A stretch of 46,010 bases of DNA from positions 1 to 46,010 of the forward strand of contig NZ_JBIGIB010000009.1 of assembly GCF_043555935.1 (NCBI RefSeq), given 5' to 3'. Source of the DNA: Pelomonas baiyunensis. GTDB taxonomy: Bacteria > Pseudomonadota > Gammaproteobacteria > Burkholderiales > Burkholderiaceae_C. Of the stretch, positions 9,650 to 18,147 are shown in pieces. Numbering within the stretch: the first letter of the stretch is position 1; every line of letters starts with the position of its first letter. The translations under genes were made by a program, and so were the position numbers. Under the pieces are notes generated by a model. That model had not been told where the DNA came from and did not search any database. It saw only the letters and a program-made list of their open reading frames with translations.

Positions 9650-10135
9650 ATGATCGGCAAGCTGCAACGCCCGATCGATTTCGAGCGCGTGCTCGGCCAT
9701 CCCAGCCGGGCGCGCAGCGCGCACTTCGCGTTGCATCATCTGCCCGCCAACCCGGCGCCCAGCGCCTGGCACGCGGCGCAGCTGAAAGCCGATCAGGCCA
9801 AGTTATCAACAGGCGAGTCACAGCCTGTCCACAGCGCTGTGGAATCTTCCCCGCCCCGCGGGCCGCAAGGCTGCTGGGTGGGCATGGTCGTTCCCAAGCG
9901 CCATGCGCGCCGTTCGGTGACGCGCCAGCTCTTGAAGCGCCAGATTCGCGCCGCATTTGCGGAGCGGCCCGGCGTTCCGCCCGGGATGTGGGTGGTGCGT
10001 TTGCGTTCGCCGTTTGACCGTCAGAAGTTCCCCAGCGCGGCGTCCGACGCGCTGCGTGCCGCGGCGCGCGCCGAGCTGGCCCAGTTGCTGGACCGCGCGC
10101 TCAAGCCCCGGCCGGTGGTTGAGGCGGCCGCATGA
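9650..10135 (+). CDS. rnpA: Ribonuclease P protein component
   Basis: Protein subunit of RNase P, which helps the catalytic RNA trim the 5' leader of tRNA precursors. The 161-residue product contains the family signature as K-R-H-A-R-R-S-V-T-R-Q-L-L-K-R-Q-I-R (usual form R-N-x-x-K-R), preceded by G-M-V-V-P-K. Between residues about 35 and 70 is an insertion rich in Ser/Pro/Gln, making it longer than the usual 110-130 residues. ATG 9650 opens the family start; it lies 43 bases after rpmH. The stop overlaps the yidD start (ATGA). The asparagine usual in the R-N motif is replaced here (R-R-S-V), as in some betaproteobacteria. Confidence 0.93.
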   Translation: MIGKLQRPIDFERVLGHPSRARSAHFALHHLPANPAPSAWHAAQLKADQAKLSTGESQPVHSAVESSPPRGPQGCWVGMVVPKRHARRSVTRQLLKRQIRAAFAERPGVPPGMWVVRLRSPFDRQKFPSAASDALRAAARAELAQLLDRALKPRPVVEAAA

Positions 10136-10446
10136 GCGCCAGCTTGCCGGCGCGTGCGCTGATGGCGCTGGTGCGCGGCTATCGGCTGTTGCTGAGCCCC
10201 TGGCTGGGCAATGCCTGCCGGTTCGAACCCACCTGTTCTCGCTACGCGCTGACCGCGCTGGAGCGCCACGGCGCGCTGGCCGGCAGCGGCTTGACCGTCT
10301 ACCGGCTGCTGCGCTGCCACCCGTTCTGCGCAGGCGGGCACGACCCGGTGCCTGACAATCCGCCGCGGCTGTTTTCGCGCCTGCTCTCTCCGGTCTCCCC
10401 GGCGCCCTGTGCGCCGTCCTCTTCTCCCGAGTCCCCTCATGACTGA
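10132..10446 (+). CDS. yidD: Membrane protein insertion efficiency factor YidD
   Basis: Small membrane-associated protein that assists YidC-dependent insertion. The 104-residue product has the family block R-G-Y-R-L-L-L-S-P-W-L-G, then C-R-F-E-P-T-C-S-R-Y-A and H-P-F-C-A-G-G-H-D-P-V-P, with the three conserved cysteines. ATG overlaps the rnpA stop (ATGA), and the C terminus overlaps the yidC start. The tail after residue 80 is a Ser/Pro-rich extension. Confidence 0.95.
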   Translation: MSASLPARALMALVRGYRLLLSPWLGNACRFEPTCSRYALTALERHGALAGSGLTVYRLLRCHPFCAGGHDPVPDNPPRLFSRLLSPVSPAPCAPSSSPESPHD

Positions 10447-12157
10447 TATTCGCCGCACCGTGCTGTGGGTGGTGTTCACCGCGTCCCTGTTCCTGCTGTG
10501 GGATGCCTGGCAGAAGCACAACGGGCATCCCTCGATGTTCAGCCCCGCCCCGCGCGTGAGCGCTGCTGCGGCTGCGCCGGGTGCCTCGGCCGCGACGGGC
10601 GTGCCCGCCGCCACGGTGGCTGGCGCGGCCAGCACCGCGGTGGCCGCTGCACCGGCTGCGGCACCGTCGGAGCAGGTCACGGTGAAGACAGACGTGCTGA
10701 CGGTGACCGTGGACACGCTGGGCGGCGACATCGTGCGCGCCGAGCTGCCCCAGTACCTGACCTCGCCGGACCCGACCGTCACCGATCAGCTGCTGCAGAT
10801 GGTGCACCTCAAGCAGCCGGCGCCGTTCACGCCCGAGCCGGTGGTGCTGTTCAACGCCGCGCAGCACTACCGCGCGCAGACCGGCCTGGTCGGTGCCCAG
10901 GGCCCGCTGCCCACGCACACCACGCCCATGACGGCGGTGGCCGGCGAGCGTGAACTGAAGGACGGCCAGGACGAAGTGAAGCTGCGCCTGGAGTCGGCCG
11001 AAGTCGGCGGCGTCAAGCTGATCAAGACCTTCACCTTCAAGCGCGGCGCGTACACCGTGGGCGTCACGCACGAGGTGGTCAACGCCGGCACCGCGCCGGT
11101 CACGCCGCAGGTCTACCTGCAGCTGGTGCGCGACGGCTCCACCGTCACCGGCGGTGCCGCCTTCACGCCCAGCTTCACCGGCCCGGCCGTCTACAACGAC
11201 AAGACCAAGTTCAAGACCCTGAAGTTCGAAGACATCGACAAGGGCAAGGTCGACATCGAAAAGACCGCCAACGACGGCTGGGTTTCGATGGTGCAGCACT
11301 ACTTCGCCAGCGCCTGGCTGGTGAACGAGCCGGGCAACCGCGAGTTCTTCGTGCGCAAGCTGCCGGGTCAAGCCGGCGTGCGTGCCGACACCTATGCCAG
11401 CGGCATGGTGTTCACGCTGCCGACGCTGGCGCCGGGTGCCAGCACCACGCAGTCCGCCACGCTGTTCGCCGGCCCGCAGGAAGAGAACAAGCTTGCCAAG
11501 CTGGCTCCGGGCCTGGAGCGCGTGAAGGACTACGGGATGCTGACCATCCTGGCCGAGCCGCTGTTCTGGCTGCTGGACAAGTTGCACGGCTTCATCGGCA
11601 ACTGGGGCTGGACCATCGTCGCGCTGGTGCTGTTGCTCAAGATTGCCCTGTACGGCCTGAATGCCAGCGCCTACAAGTCCATGGCCAAGATGAAGGCCCT
11701 GGCGCCGCGCATCAACGACCTGAAGGAGCGCTACAAGGACAAGCCGCAAGAGATGCAGCAGGAAATGATGCGCATCTACCGCGAAGAGAAGGTCAACCCC
11801 ATCGGCGGCTGCCTGCCCATCTTCCTGCAGATGCCCATCTTCATGGCGCTGTACTGGGTGCTGCTGTCCACGGTGGAAATGCGCCAGGCGCCGTGGATTT
11901 TCTGGATCACCGACCTGTCGGTGCGTGACCCCTACTTCATCCTGCCGCTGCTGATGATGGCGTCCAGCCTGTTCCAGGTCTGGCTCAACCCGCCGGCCGC
12001 CGACCCCATGCAGCAGAAGATGATGTGGATCATGCCGGTGGCCTTCGGCGTCATGTTCTTCGTGTTCCCGGCCGGCCTGGTGCTGTACTGGCTGACGAAC
12101 AACATCCTGTCGATCGCCCAGCAATGGATGATCAACCGGCAGCTCGGTGTGAACTGA
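10439..12157 (+). CDS. yidC: Membrane protein insertase YidC
   Basis: Inner-membrane insertase of the Oxa1/YidC/Alb3 family that inserts proteins alone or with SecYEG. The 572-residue product has an N-terminal transmembrane anchor (T-V-L-W-V-V-F-T-A-S), an Ala/Pro linker, the large periplasmic beta-sandwich domain (about 80-340), and the five-helix core with N-W-G-W-T-I-V, Y-K-D-K-P-Q-E-M, N-P-I-G-G-C-L-P and a final L-Y-W-L-T-N-N-I-L-S block. ATG 10439 overlaps the end of yidD by 8 bases and gives the family start M-T-D-I-R-R. A strong terminator follows. Confidence 0.97.
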   Translation: MTDIRRTVLWVVFTASLFLLWDAWQKHNGHPSMFSPAPRVSAAAAAPGASAATGVPAATVAGAASTAVAAAPAAAPSEQVTVKTDVLTVTVDTLGGDIVRAELPQYLTSPDPTVTDQLLQMVHLKQPAPFTPEPVVLFNAAQHYRAQTGLVGAQGPLPTHTTPMTAVAGERELKDGQDEVKLRLESAEVGGVKLIKTFTFKRGAYTVGVTHEVVNAGTAPVTPQVYLQLVRDGSTVTGGAAFTPSFTGPAVYNDKTKFKTLKFEDIDKGKVDIEKTANDGWVSMVQHYFASAWLVNEPGNREFFVRKLPGQAGVRADTYASGMVFTLPTLAPGASTTQSATLFAGPQEENKLAKLAPGLERVKDYGMLTILAEPLFWLLDKLHGFIGNWGWTIVALVLLLKIALYGLNASAYKSMAKMKALAPRINDLKERYKDKPQEMQQEMMRIYREEKVNPIGGCLPIFLQMPIFMALYWVLLSTVEMRQAPWIFWITDLSVRDPYFILPLLMMASSLFQVWLNPPAADPMQQKMMWIMPVAFGVMFFVFPAGLVLYWLTNNILSIAQQWMINRQLGVN

Positions 12158-12175
12158 GTCACGCCGGCTGAAGCG

Positions 12176-12200
12176 GCCCCCGCTCGCGGGGGCTTTTTTT
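12176..12200 (+). terminator. Rho-independent terminator after yidC
   Basis: GCCCCCG (12176-12182) pairs with CGGGGGC (12187-12193) around a CTCG loop, followed by seven T residues. It ends the rpmH-rnpA-yidD-yidC operon. Confidence 0.92.
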
Positions 12201-12290
12201 CGTCCGTGCGCAGCGCTTCAATGCAGGGGCGGGGGCAGCACCACGGCCCCGCGCGGCCTCATGAGAGCGCTGCGCGCCGGGCCTCCCCCC

Positions 12291-12323
12291 GCGCCGCCGC
12301 CCCGGGTTGGGCCCGGGCGGCGC
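12291..12323 (-). repeat. GC hairpin downstream of the lipoprotein gene
   Basis: A GC-rich hairpin around a TTGGG loop, with CCCGGG arms at 12301-12306 and 12312-12317 extended by GCGCCG/CGGCGC. It lies 17 bases beyond the stop of the minus-strand lipoprotein gene. No T-run is present; it may be a weak terminator. Confidence 0.4.
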
Positions 12324-12339
12324 AGACTCGCTGCAGGCG

Positions 12340-13329
12340 TCAGCCCTGCACGAAGGCGAACACGTTCACCGTGCCGTCGGGCTTGGTGGCCCGGTGCACG
12401 ATCACCTGCTTGATCAGCGCGCCCGCCGGCACCGCGTACAACGTCCAGCGGATCACCGTGCCGTTGCCCAGCGTCAGGCCGCTGGTGCTGAAGGCCTGCT
12501 GCACCTGGGCGGTGGTGAACGGGGTGACCGAGTTGTCGGTGGCGTCCTGCACGTTGGCAGATTTGTCAGCGCCGAACGTGAGTTGCGTGGCGCCGCTGGC
12601 CACGCCGCGGGTCGCGTCGCACTCCATCGACTGGAAGGCCACCGCATTGGCCACCATCACCGGCGCCATGGCCGGGCTGAACACGGTGGCGCCGGTGTCC
12701 GAGCGCACGGCCAGCGCGCGCGCCTTGTCCGACCCCTGCACGCAACTCAGCAGCAGGTTCTGCGCGAAGCGGGCCGATGCGTTGCCGTTGAGTGCTGCGC
12801 CAGTGCTGTCGGCCCAGGCGATGTTGGCGAAGCTGTCGGTGGTGGTGAGCTGAAACGTGCTGCTGACGGCAATGCACTGGCTGGCCGCCGAGCTGCTGGC
12901 GCCGTAGTAGGTGGCCGAGCGCGGCGTGGCGGCGATGGAGCCGCTGGCGTAGACGTCGTACATCGGCGTGAGCCACGAGCTGCCGCTGCACAACGACGGC
13001 GCGGGGGAGGGGGCCGGGGCCGGTGTGGGCGCCGGTGCCGGCGCAGGCGTGGGGGCCGGCGTCGGTGCAGGAGCCGGAGTCGGTGCCGGAGTGGGGGCGG
13101 GCGTGGGCGCTGGGGTGGGTGCCGGAGCGGGTGCTGGCGTTGGGGCTGGCGTCGGTGCAGGAGTCGGCGCGGGCGTTGGCGCGGGTGTTGGCGCCGGGGC
13201 CGGGGTGGGTGCCGGAGCGGGCGTGGGCACCGGCTCGGGTGTCGGAGCCGCATCGCTGCCGCCGCCGCCGCACGCCGCCAAGGCCGCCGCCATGCCTACG
13301 CTCCAGGCCAGGTTTGAAATCTTCTTCAT
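12340..13329 (-). CDS. Proline-rich repeat lipoprotein, function unknown
   Basis: A 329-residue predicted lipoprotein. The start M-K-K-I-S-N-L-A-W leads into a hydrophobic signal and lipobox L-A-A-C (Cys 20), then a Gly tetrad. Residues 29-112 are a Pro-Ala-Pro-Thr repeat, probably an extended spacer that carries the C-terminal domain away from the membrane. The C-terminal domain (about 113-329) has four cysteines and many Ser/Thr/Ala but no family I recognise. ATG 13329 is chosen because AAGGAG lies 8 bases upstream and a lipoprotein signal starts here. The gene follows the sigma-factor and kinase genes on the same strand, so it may be an output or sensor of that regulatory pair. Confidence 0.8.
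   Translation of the reverse strand: MKKISNLAWSVGMAAALAACGGGGSDAAPTPEPVPTPAPAPTPAPAPTPAPTPAPTPAPTPAPTPAPAPAPTPAPTPAPTPAPTPAPAPTPAPTPAPAPAPTPAPAPSPAPSLCSGSSWLTPMYDVYASGSIAATPRSATYYGASSSAASQCIAVSSTFQLTTTDSFANIAWADSTGAALNGNASARFAQNLLLSCVQGSDKARALAVRSDTGATVFSPAMAPVMVANAVAFQSMECDATRGVASGATQLTFGADKSANVQDATDNSVTPFTTAQVQQAFSTSGLTLGNGTVIRWTLYAVPAGALIKQVIVHRATKPDGTVNVFAFVQG
12994..13245 (-). repeat. Low-complexity (Pro-Ala-Pro-Thr)n coding repeat
   Basis: Degenerate tandem 6- and 12-base units encode the Pro-Ala/Pro-Thr linker of the lipoprotein. The opposite strand is an apparent Gly-Ala-Val frame that is only its shadow. Such repeats are prone to slippage, so linker length may vary between strains. 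Confidence 0.85.
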
Positions 13330-13457
13330 TGCCAGTTCTCCTTGATTGCACGAGGCGGCCCTGGCGGGATTGCCAGGGCCTTCAGCTGCATTCACGAGAT
13401 CCGGCGCCGAGAAGCGCCATGGCGTTTGAAAAAAATCCTGCCCGCCGGGCGCGCAGC

Positions 13458-16130
13458 TCAGGGCGTGCCCAGCAGGCCCAGCGGGGTGGTCCAGTGCGTC
13501 GAGCCGCCGGCACGCTGCAATTGCGCCCGCAGGCGCTCGGCGCTGGCGAGGTCGTCCGCCGTCAGGGCCTGGGCGGCGCGCAGTTGGGCGAAAGCCTGGG
13601 CGCGGGGCGTGACGATGCTCGGGTCGTCCAGCCGCAGCACCTGGCGCCACTGCGCGGCCGCCTCGTCGCGGCGGCCTTGCGCCGCCAGCCACTCCCCCTC
13701 GCGCAGCGCAATCGCCGCATGCCGCGCGGGCACCTGGGCGAAGAACTTCTGGGCCACGCCGCGCGCCTGGTCCAGCAGGGCGCGGGCGCGGTCCAGGTCG
13801 CCCCGGTGCACCGCGTCAGCGGCGCAGGCCTGTTGCAGGCGCAGCCGCAGCGCCGGTTGCGGGGCCTGGACGTCCCGGCCCCAGCGCTCGCAGCCCCGGT
13901 GCAGGGTGTCCCAGTCGCCGGACTGCTGGGCCACATCCAGCGCCGTGGCCTCCACCGTGAGTGCGAACGCCGCCATCGCCTGGTTGGCCGGCAGGGTGGT
14001 GATGCGGCGGGCCTCGGCCACGTGGGCGCGGGCTTCGTCCACCTGGCCCGCGGCCATGGCCAGCAGCGCGAGATTGGCCTCGCCCCGGGCCAGGATCACC
14101 ACGTCGGGCCCCATGGCCTTGCGCAGCACCTGCAGGCCGTGGCGAATCAAGGTGCCCGCCTCGGCGGGGCGCTGCGTGAACAGCGCGACTTGGCCCACCT
14201 GGTCTTCCGACGCCGCGGTTTTCCAGTCGTCCGCGCCCCGCTGGGCCCGGTTGGCCTGCACGCCTTGCATGCCGGCCTGGTAGGCCGCTTCCATCTCGCC
14301 CCGGCCCAGGTGCGCCACCAGCAGCTGCTCGTACACGGTGCCCAGCAGGTTGGGGCCGGGCAGGGGTTGCAGCAGGCGGGCGGCGGTGGTCAGGTGCTCG
14401 ATGTCGGCCGCCTCGGGCGCGTGCATGCGGGCGCTGAAGCCGCCCAGCGTCAGGTGCGCCAGCGCCAGCCGCTGCGGGTCGGTTTCGCCCAGGGCCTGGT
14501 AGATGGCCAGCGCTTCGGTCGCGGCCTTCAGGCCGTCGGCGTAGCGGCCGGCGCTTTCCCACAGGTCCCGCTGGCCGAGCAGGGCGTCGGCATAGGCGCG
14601 GCTGCGGGTGCCGTGCAGCCGCTCGGCCTGGTGCACGCGCTCCTCCGCCAGCTGGCGAGAGAGTTCCGGCAGGCCCAGCTGCTGGGTCAGCGTGCCCAGG
14701 TCCACCAGCAGTTGCTCGCGGGCCAAGGGTTCGTCTTGCAGCGAGCCGAGCACGCGCCGCGCGCCGTCTTCAATCAGCTGGCGGGCGGGCACGTCGCGGT
14801 GCCGGGTGTCCGGCTGCGCTTCCCGCAAGGGGTTGAACAGCCCGGTCAAGAATTCCACCATCGCCCCCGAGCGCCGCGCCTCCTGGCGGGCGTCGCTGGC
14901 CGCGCGCAGCGCCCAGCCCGTGGTGCCCACCAGGGCCAGCACCGCCAGCGTGGAGGCGCCCACGGCCCAGCGGTGCCGGGCGATGACGCGGCCCGCGCGG
15001 TAGCGCCAGGACGGTGGCCGGGCCAGCACCGCCTCACCAGCCAAGTGGCGGCGCAGATCGGCGGCCAGCGCGTCCATCGTGGCGTAGCGGCGTGCGGGTT
15101 CCTTGGCCAGCGCCTTCCGCACGATGGCGTCCAGGTCGCCTCGCAAGGCCTTGCGCGTGGCCGCATCACGCGTGGCGGTGGACGGCGCAGGCGGCTCGGC
15201 CTCCAGCACCGCGCGCTCCAGCGCATGGCGCGAGGCCGGCGCGGCAGCCGCGTAGGGGCTGGCGCCGCTGAGCAGCCGGTAGGCCAGCACGCCGAAGGCG
15301 TACACATCGCTGGCAATGCCGGGCTCCTCGCCGCGCACCTGCTCGGGCGAGGCGTACTCGGGCGTCATGGGGCGCTGGCCCAGCTGCGTCAGCGCGGTGG
15401 CGTCTGTCTCGGCGGCCAGGCTGCGGGCGATGCCGAAGTCCAGCAGCCGCACGGCGCCGTCGTCCTGCACCATCACGTTGGCGGGCTTGATGTCCCGGTG
15501 CAGCACCAGGCGGCTGTGGGCGTACTGCAGCGCGTCGGCCACCTGCAGCAGCAGCGCCACGCGCTCGGGCACGCTGGCGTGGCGCGCCTCGCACCAGCCC
15601 AGGATGTCGCGGCCGGCCACGCACTCCATGGCCAGCCAGGGCAGGCCTTGGGCGTCCACGCCGGCGTCGTACAGCCGCGCGATGCCGGCGTGCTGCAGGC
15701 GGGCCAGCAGGTCGCGCTCGCGCTTCAAGCGCTCCAGCCAGCCGGGGGCCGGGCTGTGCGGCAGCTTGAGGGCCACCTCGCGCTGGAAGTCGCCGCTGTG
15801 CGGGCGCGCCCGCCACACGCTGGCCATGCCGCCGCGGCCGAGTTCGTCCATCAACACCCACGGGCCCACCTGCTGGCCGGTTTGCCAGGGCGGGTTGCCA
15901 CCGCCCTCGGGGCCTGTCGTGCCGCCCGCCAGGCTGGCGGGTTGGCTCAGGAAGCCGGCGTCGGCAGCCGCCAACTCGGCCTGCAGCAGGCGCTCCAGTG
16001 TGGCGCGCCAGCGCTGGTGCTCGGGCGGCAAGGTGTCCAGAAACGTCGGGCGGTCGGCCGGCGGCAGGGCCAGGGCAGCGTCCAGCAGCGGCTCAACGGC
16101 CTGCCAGTCGGCGGCGGATAAAGCGGTCAT
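13458..16130 (-). CDS. Hanks-type serine/threonine protein kinase with TPR-like C-terminal half
   Basis: An 890-residue membrane kinase. The kinase domain spans about 90-365: glycine loop G-R-G-G-M-A-S-V-W (98-106), ATP lysine in V-A-L-K (122), catalytic loop H-R-D-I-K-P-A-N (211-218), D-F-G (231-233), and Y-A-S-P-E for the APE motif. All key residues are present, so it should be active. One transmembrane helix lies near 388-407, after which about 480 residues of Leu/Ala/Arg helices look like tetratricopeptide-type repeats, probably outside the membrane. The gene starts 33 bases after the sigma-factor gene on the same strand. Sigma factor plus kinase pairs of this type are common in Burkholderiales; targets are unknown. 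Confidence 0.9.
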   Translation of the reverse strand: MTALSAADWQAVEPLLDAALALPPADRPTFLDTLPPEHQRWRATLERLLQAELAAADAGFLSQPASLAGGTTGPEGGGNPPWQTGQQVGPWVLMDELGRGGMASVWRARPHSGDFQREVALKLPHSPAPGWLERLKRERDLLARLQHAGIARLYDAGVDAQGLPWLAMECVAGRDILGWCEARHASVPERVALLLQVADALQYAHSRLVLHRDIKPANVMVQDDGAVRLLDFGIARSLAAETDATALTQLGQRPMTPEYASPEQVRGEEPGIASDVYAFGVLAYRLLSGASPYAAAAPASRHALERAVLEAEPPAPSTATRDAATRKALRGDLDAIVRKALAKEPARRYATMDALAADLRRHLAGEAVLARPPSWRYRAGRVIARHRWAVGASTLAVLALVGTTGWALRAASDARQEARRSGAMVEFLTGLFNPLREAQPDTRHRDVPARQLIEDGARRVLGSLQDEPLAREQLLVDLGTLTQQLGLPELSRQLAEERVHQAERLHGTRSRAYADALLGQRDLWESAGRYADGLKAATEALAIYQALGETDPQRLALAHLTLGGFSARMHAPEAADIEHLTTAARLLQPLPGPNLLGTVYEQLLVAHLGRGEMEAAYQAGMQGVQANRAQRGADDWKTAASEDQVGQVALFTQRPAEAGTLIRHGLQVLRKAMGPDVVILARGEANLALLAMAAGQVDEARAHVAEARRITTLPANQAMAAFALTVEATALDVAQQSGDWDTLHRGCERWGRDVQAPQPALRLRLQQACAADAVHRGDLDRARALLDQARGVAQKFFAQVPARHAAIALREGEWLAAQGRRDEAAAQWRQVLRLDDPSIVTPRAQAFAQLRAAQALTADDLASAERLRAQLQRAGGSTHWTTPLGLLGTP

Positions 16131-16163
16131 GGCAAGGAGGGGGGCGGCAGCGCCCCGGCAAGG

Positions 16164-16763
16164 TCAGTCGTTCAGAGAGGCCCACAGCAGGGCGCGGGCC
16201 TTTTGCCAGTCGCGTTGCACCGTGCGGCGCGACTGGCCCAGCGCCTCGGCGCATTCGGTCTCTTCCAGGCCGACGAAGAAGCGCAGCTCGACCAGCCGGG
16301 CCAGGCGCGGGTCTTGCCGCTCCAGCTCCGCCAGGGCGTCGTGGATCTGCAGGTACTCGTCGTCCCGGTGGGCCAGCGTGGGCAGTTCGTCCAGCGGCAC
16401 GTGGGTAGCGCCGGCGCCGCGCTGCTGGGCCTGGCGGGCGCGGGCGTAGTCCACCACGATGGAGCGCATCACCGTGGCCGCGTAGGCCATGAAGTGCGCG
16501 TGCGTCATGCCGTGCCAGCCGGCCTGGTGCGCCAGCTTCAACCAGCCCTCGTGCACCAGGGCCGTGGTGTCCAGCAGCGTGAGCGGGCCGCTGCGGCGCA
16601 GGCGCTGGCGGGCCAACTGGCGCAGTTCGCGGTACAGGGCCTCGCGGTGGGTGGGGTCCAGCACCAGGGCGGCGGCCGGTGGGGCGCAGTCGGGGGCAGA
16701 TTCGGTCGGGGTCACGGGCAGAGGGTGGGCTTCGGGGCGGCAGAGGTTCGACAATGCCGCCAT
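16164..16763 (-). CDS. ECF-type RNA polymerase sigma factor
   Basis: Sigma-70 family factor of the extracytoplasmic-function type, 199 residues from ATG 16763. Region 2 is seen as L-V-H-E-G-W-L-K-L and F-M-A-Y-A-A-T-V-M-R-S-I-V-V-D-Y-A-R; region 4 as L-E-R-Q-D-P-R-L-A and the helix-turn-helix T-E-C-A-E-A-L-G-Q-S-R-R-T-V-Q-R-D-W. This pattern matches the subgroup paired with Ser/Thr kinases rather than with classical anti-sigma factors. The start is uncertain: ATG 16763 overlaps the divergent mnmE start codon, and GTG 16715 would remove the overlap with little loss. No zinc-binding anti-sigma gene is adjacent. Confidence 0.88.
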   Translation of the reverse strand: MAALSNLCRPEAHPLPVTPTESAPDCAPPAAALVLDPTHREALYRELRQLARQRLRRSGPLTLLDTTALVHEGWLKLAHQAGWHGMTHAHFMAYAATVMRSIVVDYARARQAQQRGAGATHVPLDELPTLAHRDDEYLQIHDALAELERQDPRLARLVELRFFVGLEETECAEALGQSRRTVQRDWQKARALLWASLND

Positions 16764-18126
16764 GCTGTCTCGCCATGCCGACCCCATCGCCGCCATCGCC
16801 ACCGCTCCCGGCCGCGGGGCGGTGGGCATCGTGCGCGTGTCTTCACCGCAAGACCTGACCCCATTGATCTTAGCCCTGTGCGGCCGGGAGCTGCGCGCCC
16901 GCGAAGCGAGCTATTTACCGTTTCGCGACGCCGCCGGCCAGCCCATCGACCATGGCCTGGCGCTGCACTTCCCGGCGCCACATTCCTACACCGGCGAGCA
17001 CGTGCTGGAGCTGCAGGCGCACGGCGGCGCGGTGGTGATGCAGCTGCTGCTGGCGCGCGTCATCGAGGCGGGCCTGGATGTGCGGCTGGCCGAGCCCGGC
17101 GAGTTCACGCAGCGCGCCTTCCTGAACGGCAAGCTCGACCTGGCGCAAGCCGAGGCCGTGGCTGATCTGATCGACGCCAGCACCGAGGCCGCCGCGCGCA
17201 GCGCCAGCCGGGCGCTGGGCGGCGCGCTCAGCCACGAGGTGGGCGTGCTGCGTGACCAGCTGATCCAGCTGCGCATGCTGGTGGAGGCCACGCTGGACTT
17301 CCCCGAGGAAGAAATCGACTTCCTGGAAAAGGCCGACGCCTTCGGCCGGCTGGACCGCCTGACCGCGCAACTGAGCGCCGTGCAAGCCCGCACCCGCCAG
17401 GGCGCGCTGCTGCGCGACGGCCTCAAGGTGGTGCTGGCCGGCCAGCCCAACGTGGGCAAGAGCTCGCTGCTCAACGCGCTGGCAGGGGCGGAGCTGGCCA
17501 TCGTCACGCCCATCCCCGGCACCACGCGCGACAAGGTCAGCCAGACCATCCAAATCGAAGGCGTGCCGCTGCACATCACCGACACCGCCGGCCTGCGCGA
17601 CGAGACGGCCGACGAGGTGGAGCGCATCGGCGTGTCGCGCAGCTGGGACGCGATTGCCGACGCCGACGTGGTGCTTTTCCTGCACGACCTGGGCCGCGTG
17701 GGCGAGGCCGGCTACGAGGCCGAGGACGAACGCATTCGCGCGCGGCTGGCCGGGGTGGACGCGGGCCGCATCGTGCAGGTGTTCAACAAGACCGACCTGG
17801 GCACCGCGCCGGCCGGCGAGATTGCGCTGAGCCTCAAGACCGGCGCGGGCCTGGAGGCGCTGCGCCAGCGCTTGCTGGCCACCGCCGGCTGGCAGGCCGT
17901 GCCCGAGGGTTTGTTCATTGCCCGCGAGCGCCACGTGCAGGCCCTGGCGCGCACCGCCGAGCACCTGGCGCTGGCCCGCGAGATCGCCCAGCAGCGCGAC
18001 GCCGCGCTGGACCTGCTGGCCGAGGAACTGCGCCTGGCGCACGACGCGCTGGGCGAGATCACCGGCGCCTTCTCGGCCGACGAACTGCTGGGCGTGATCT
18101 TCAGCAGCTTCTGCATCGGCAAGTAG
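16762..18126 (+). CDS. mnmE: tRNA modification GTPase MnmE
   Basis: GTPase that, with MnmG, installs the 5-carboxymethylaminomethyl group on wobble uridine 34 of certain tRNAs. The 454-residue product has the N-terminal tetrahydrofolate-binding domain (A-P-G-R-G-A-V-G-I-V-R), the G domain with G-Q-P-N-V-G-K-S-S, the G-T-T-R-D block, D-T-A-G and N-K-T-D, and the C-terminal C-I-G-K whose cysteine is characteristic of the family. ATG 16762 gives the standard family start. It is co-directional with yidC, as in many proteobacteria, but separated from it here by the lipoprotein-kinase-sigma block inserted on the other strand. Confidence 0.97.
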   Translation: MLSRHADPIAAIATAPGRGAVGIVRVSSPQDLTPLILALCGRELRAREASYLPFRDAAGQPIDHGLALHFPAPHSYTGEHVLELQAHGGAVVMQLLLARVIEAGLDVRLAEPGEFTQRAFLNGKLDLAQAEAVADLIDASTEAAARSASRALGGALSHEVGVLRDQLIQLRMLVEATLDFPEEEIDFLEKADAFGRLDRLTAQLSAVQARTRQGALLRDGLKVVLAGQPNVGKSSLLNALAGAELAIVTPIPGTTRDKVSQTIQIEGVPLHITDTAGLRDETADEVERIGVSRSWDAIADADVVLFLHDLGRVGEAGYEAEDERIRARLAGVDAGRIVQVFNKTDLGTAPAGEIALSLKTGAGLEALRQRLLATAGWQAVPEGLFIARERHVQALARTAEHLALAREIAQQRDAALDLLAEELRLAHDALGEITGAFSADELLGVIFSSFCIGK

Positions 18127-18147
18127 CGCGCCGGGTTCGAGGGGGCC

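Noticed and set aside
12968..13345. Gly-Ala-Val repeat frame on the plus strand
   Set aside because: It is the complement of the Pro-Ala-Thr coding repeat of the lipoprotein and has no ribosome binding site or conserved domain.
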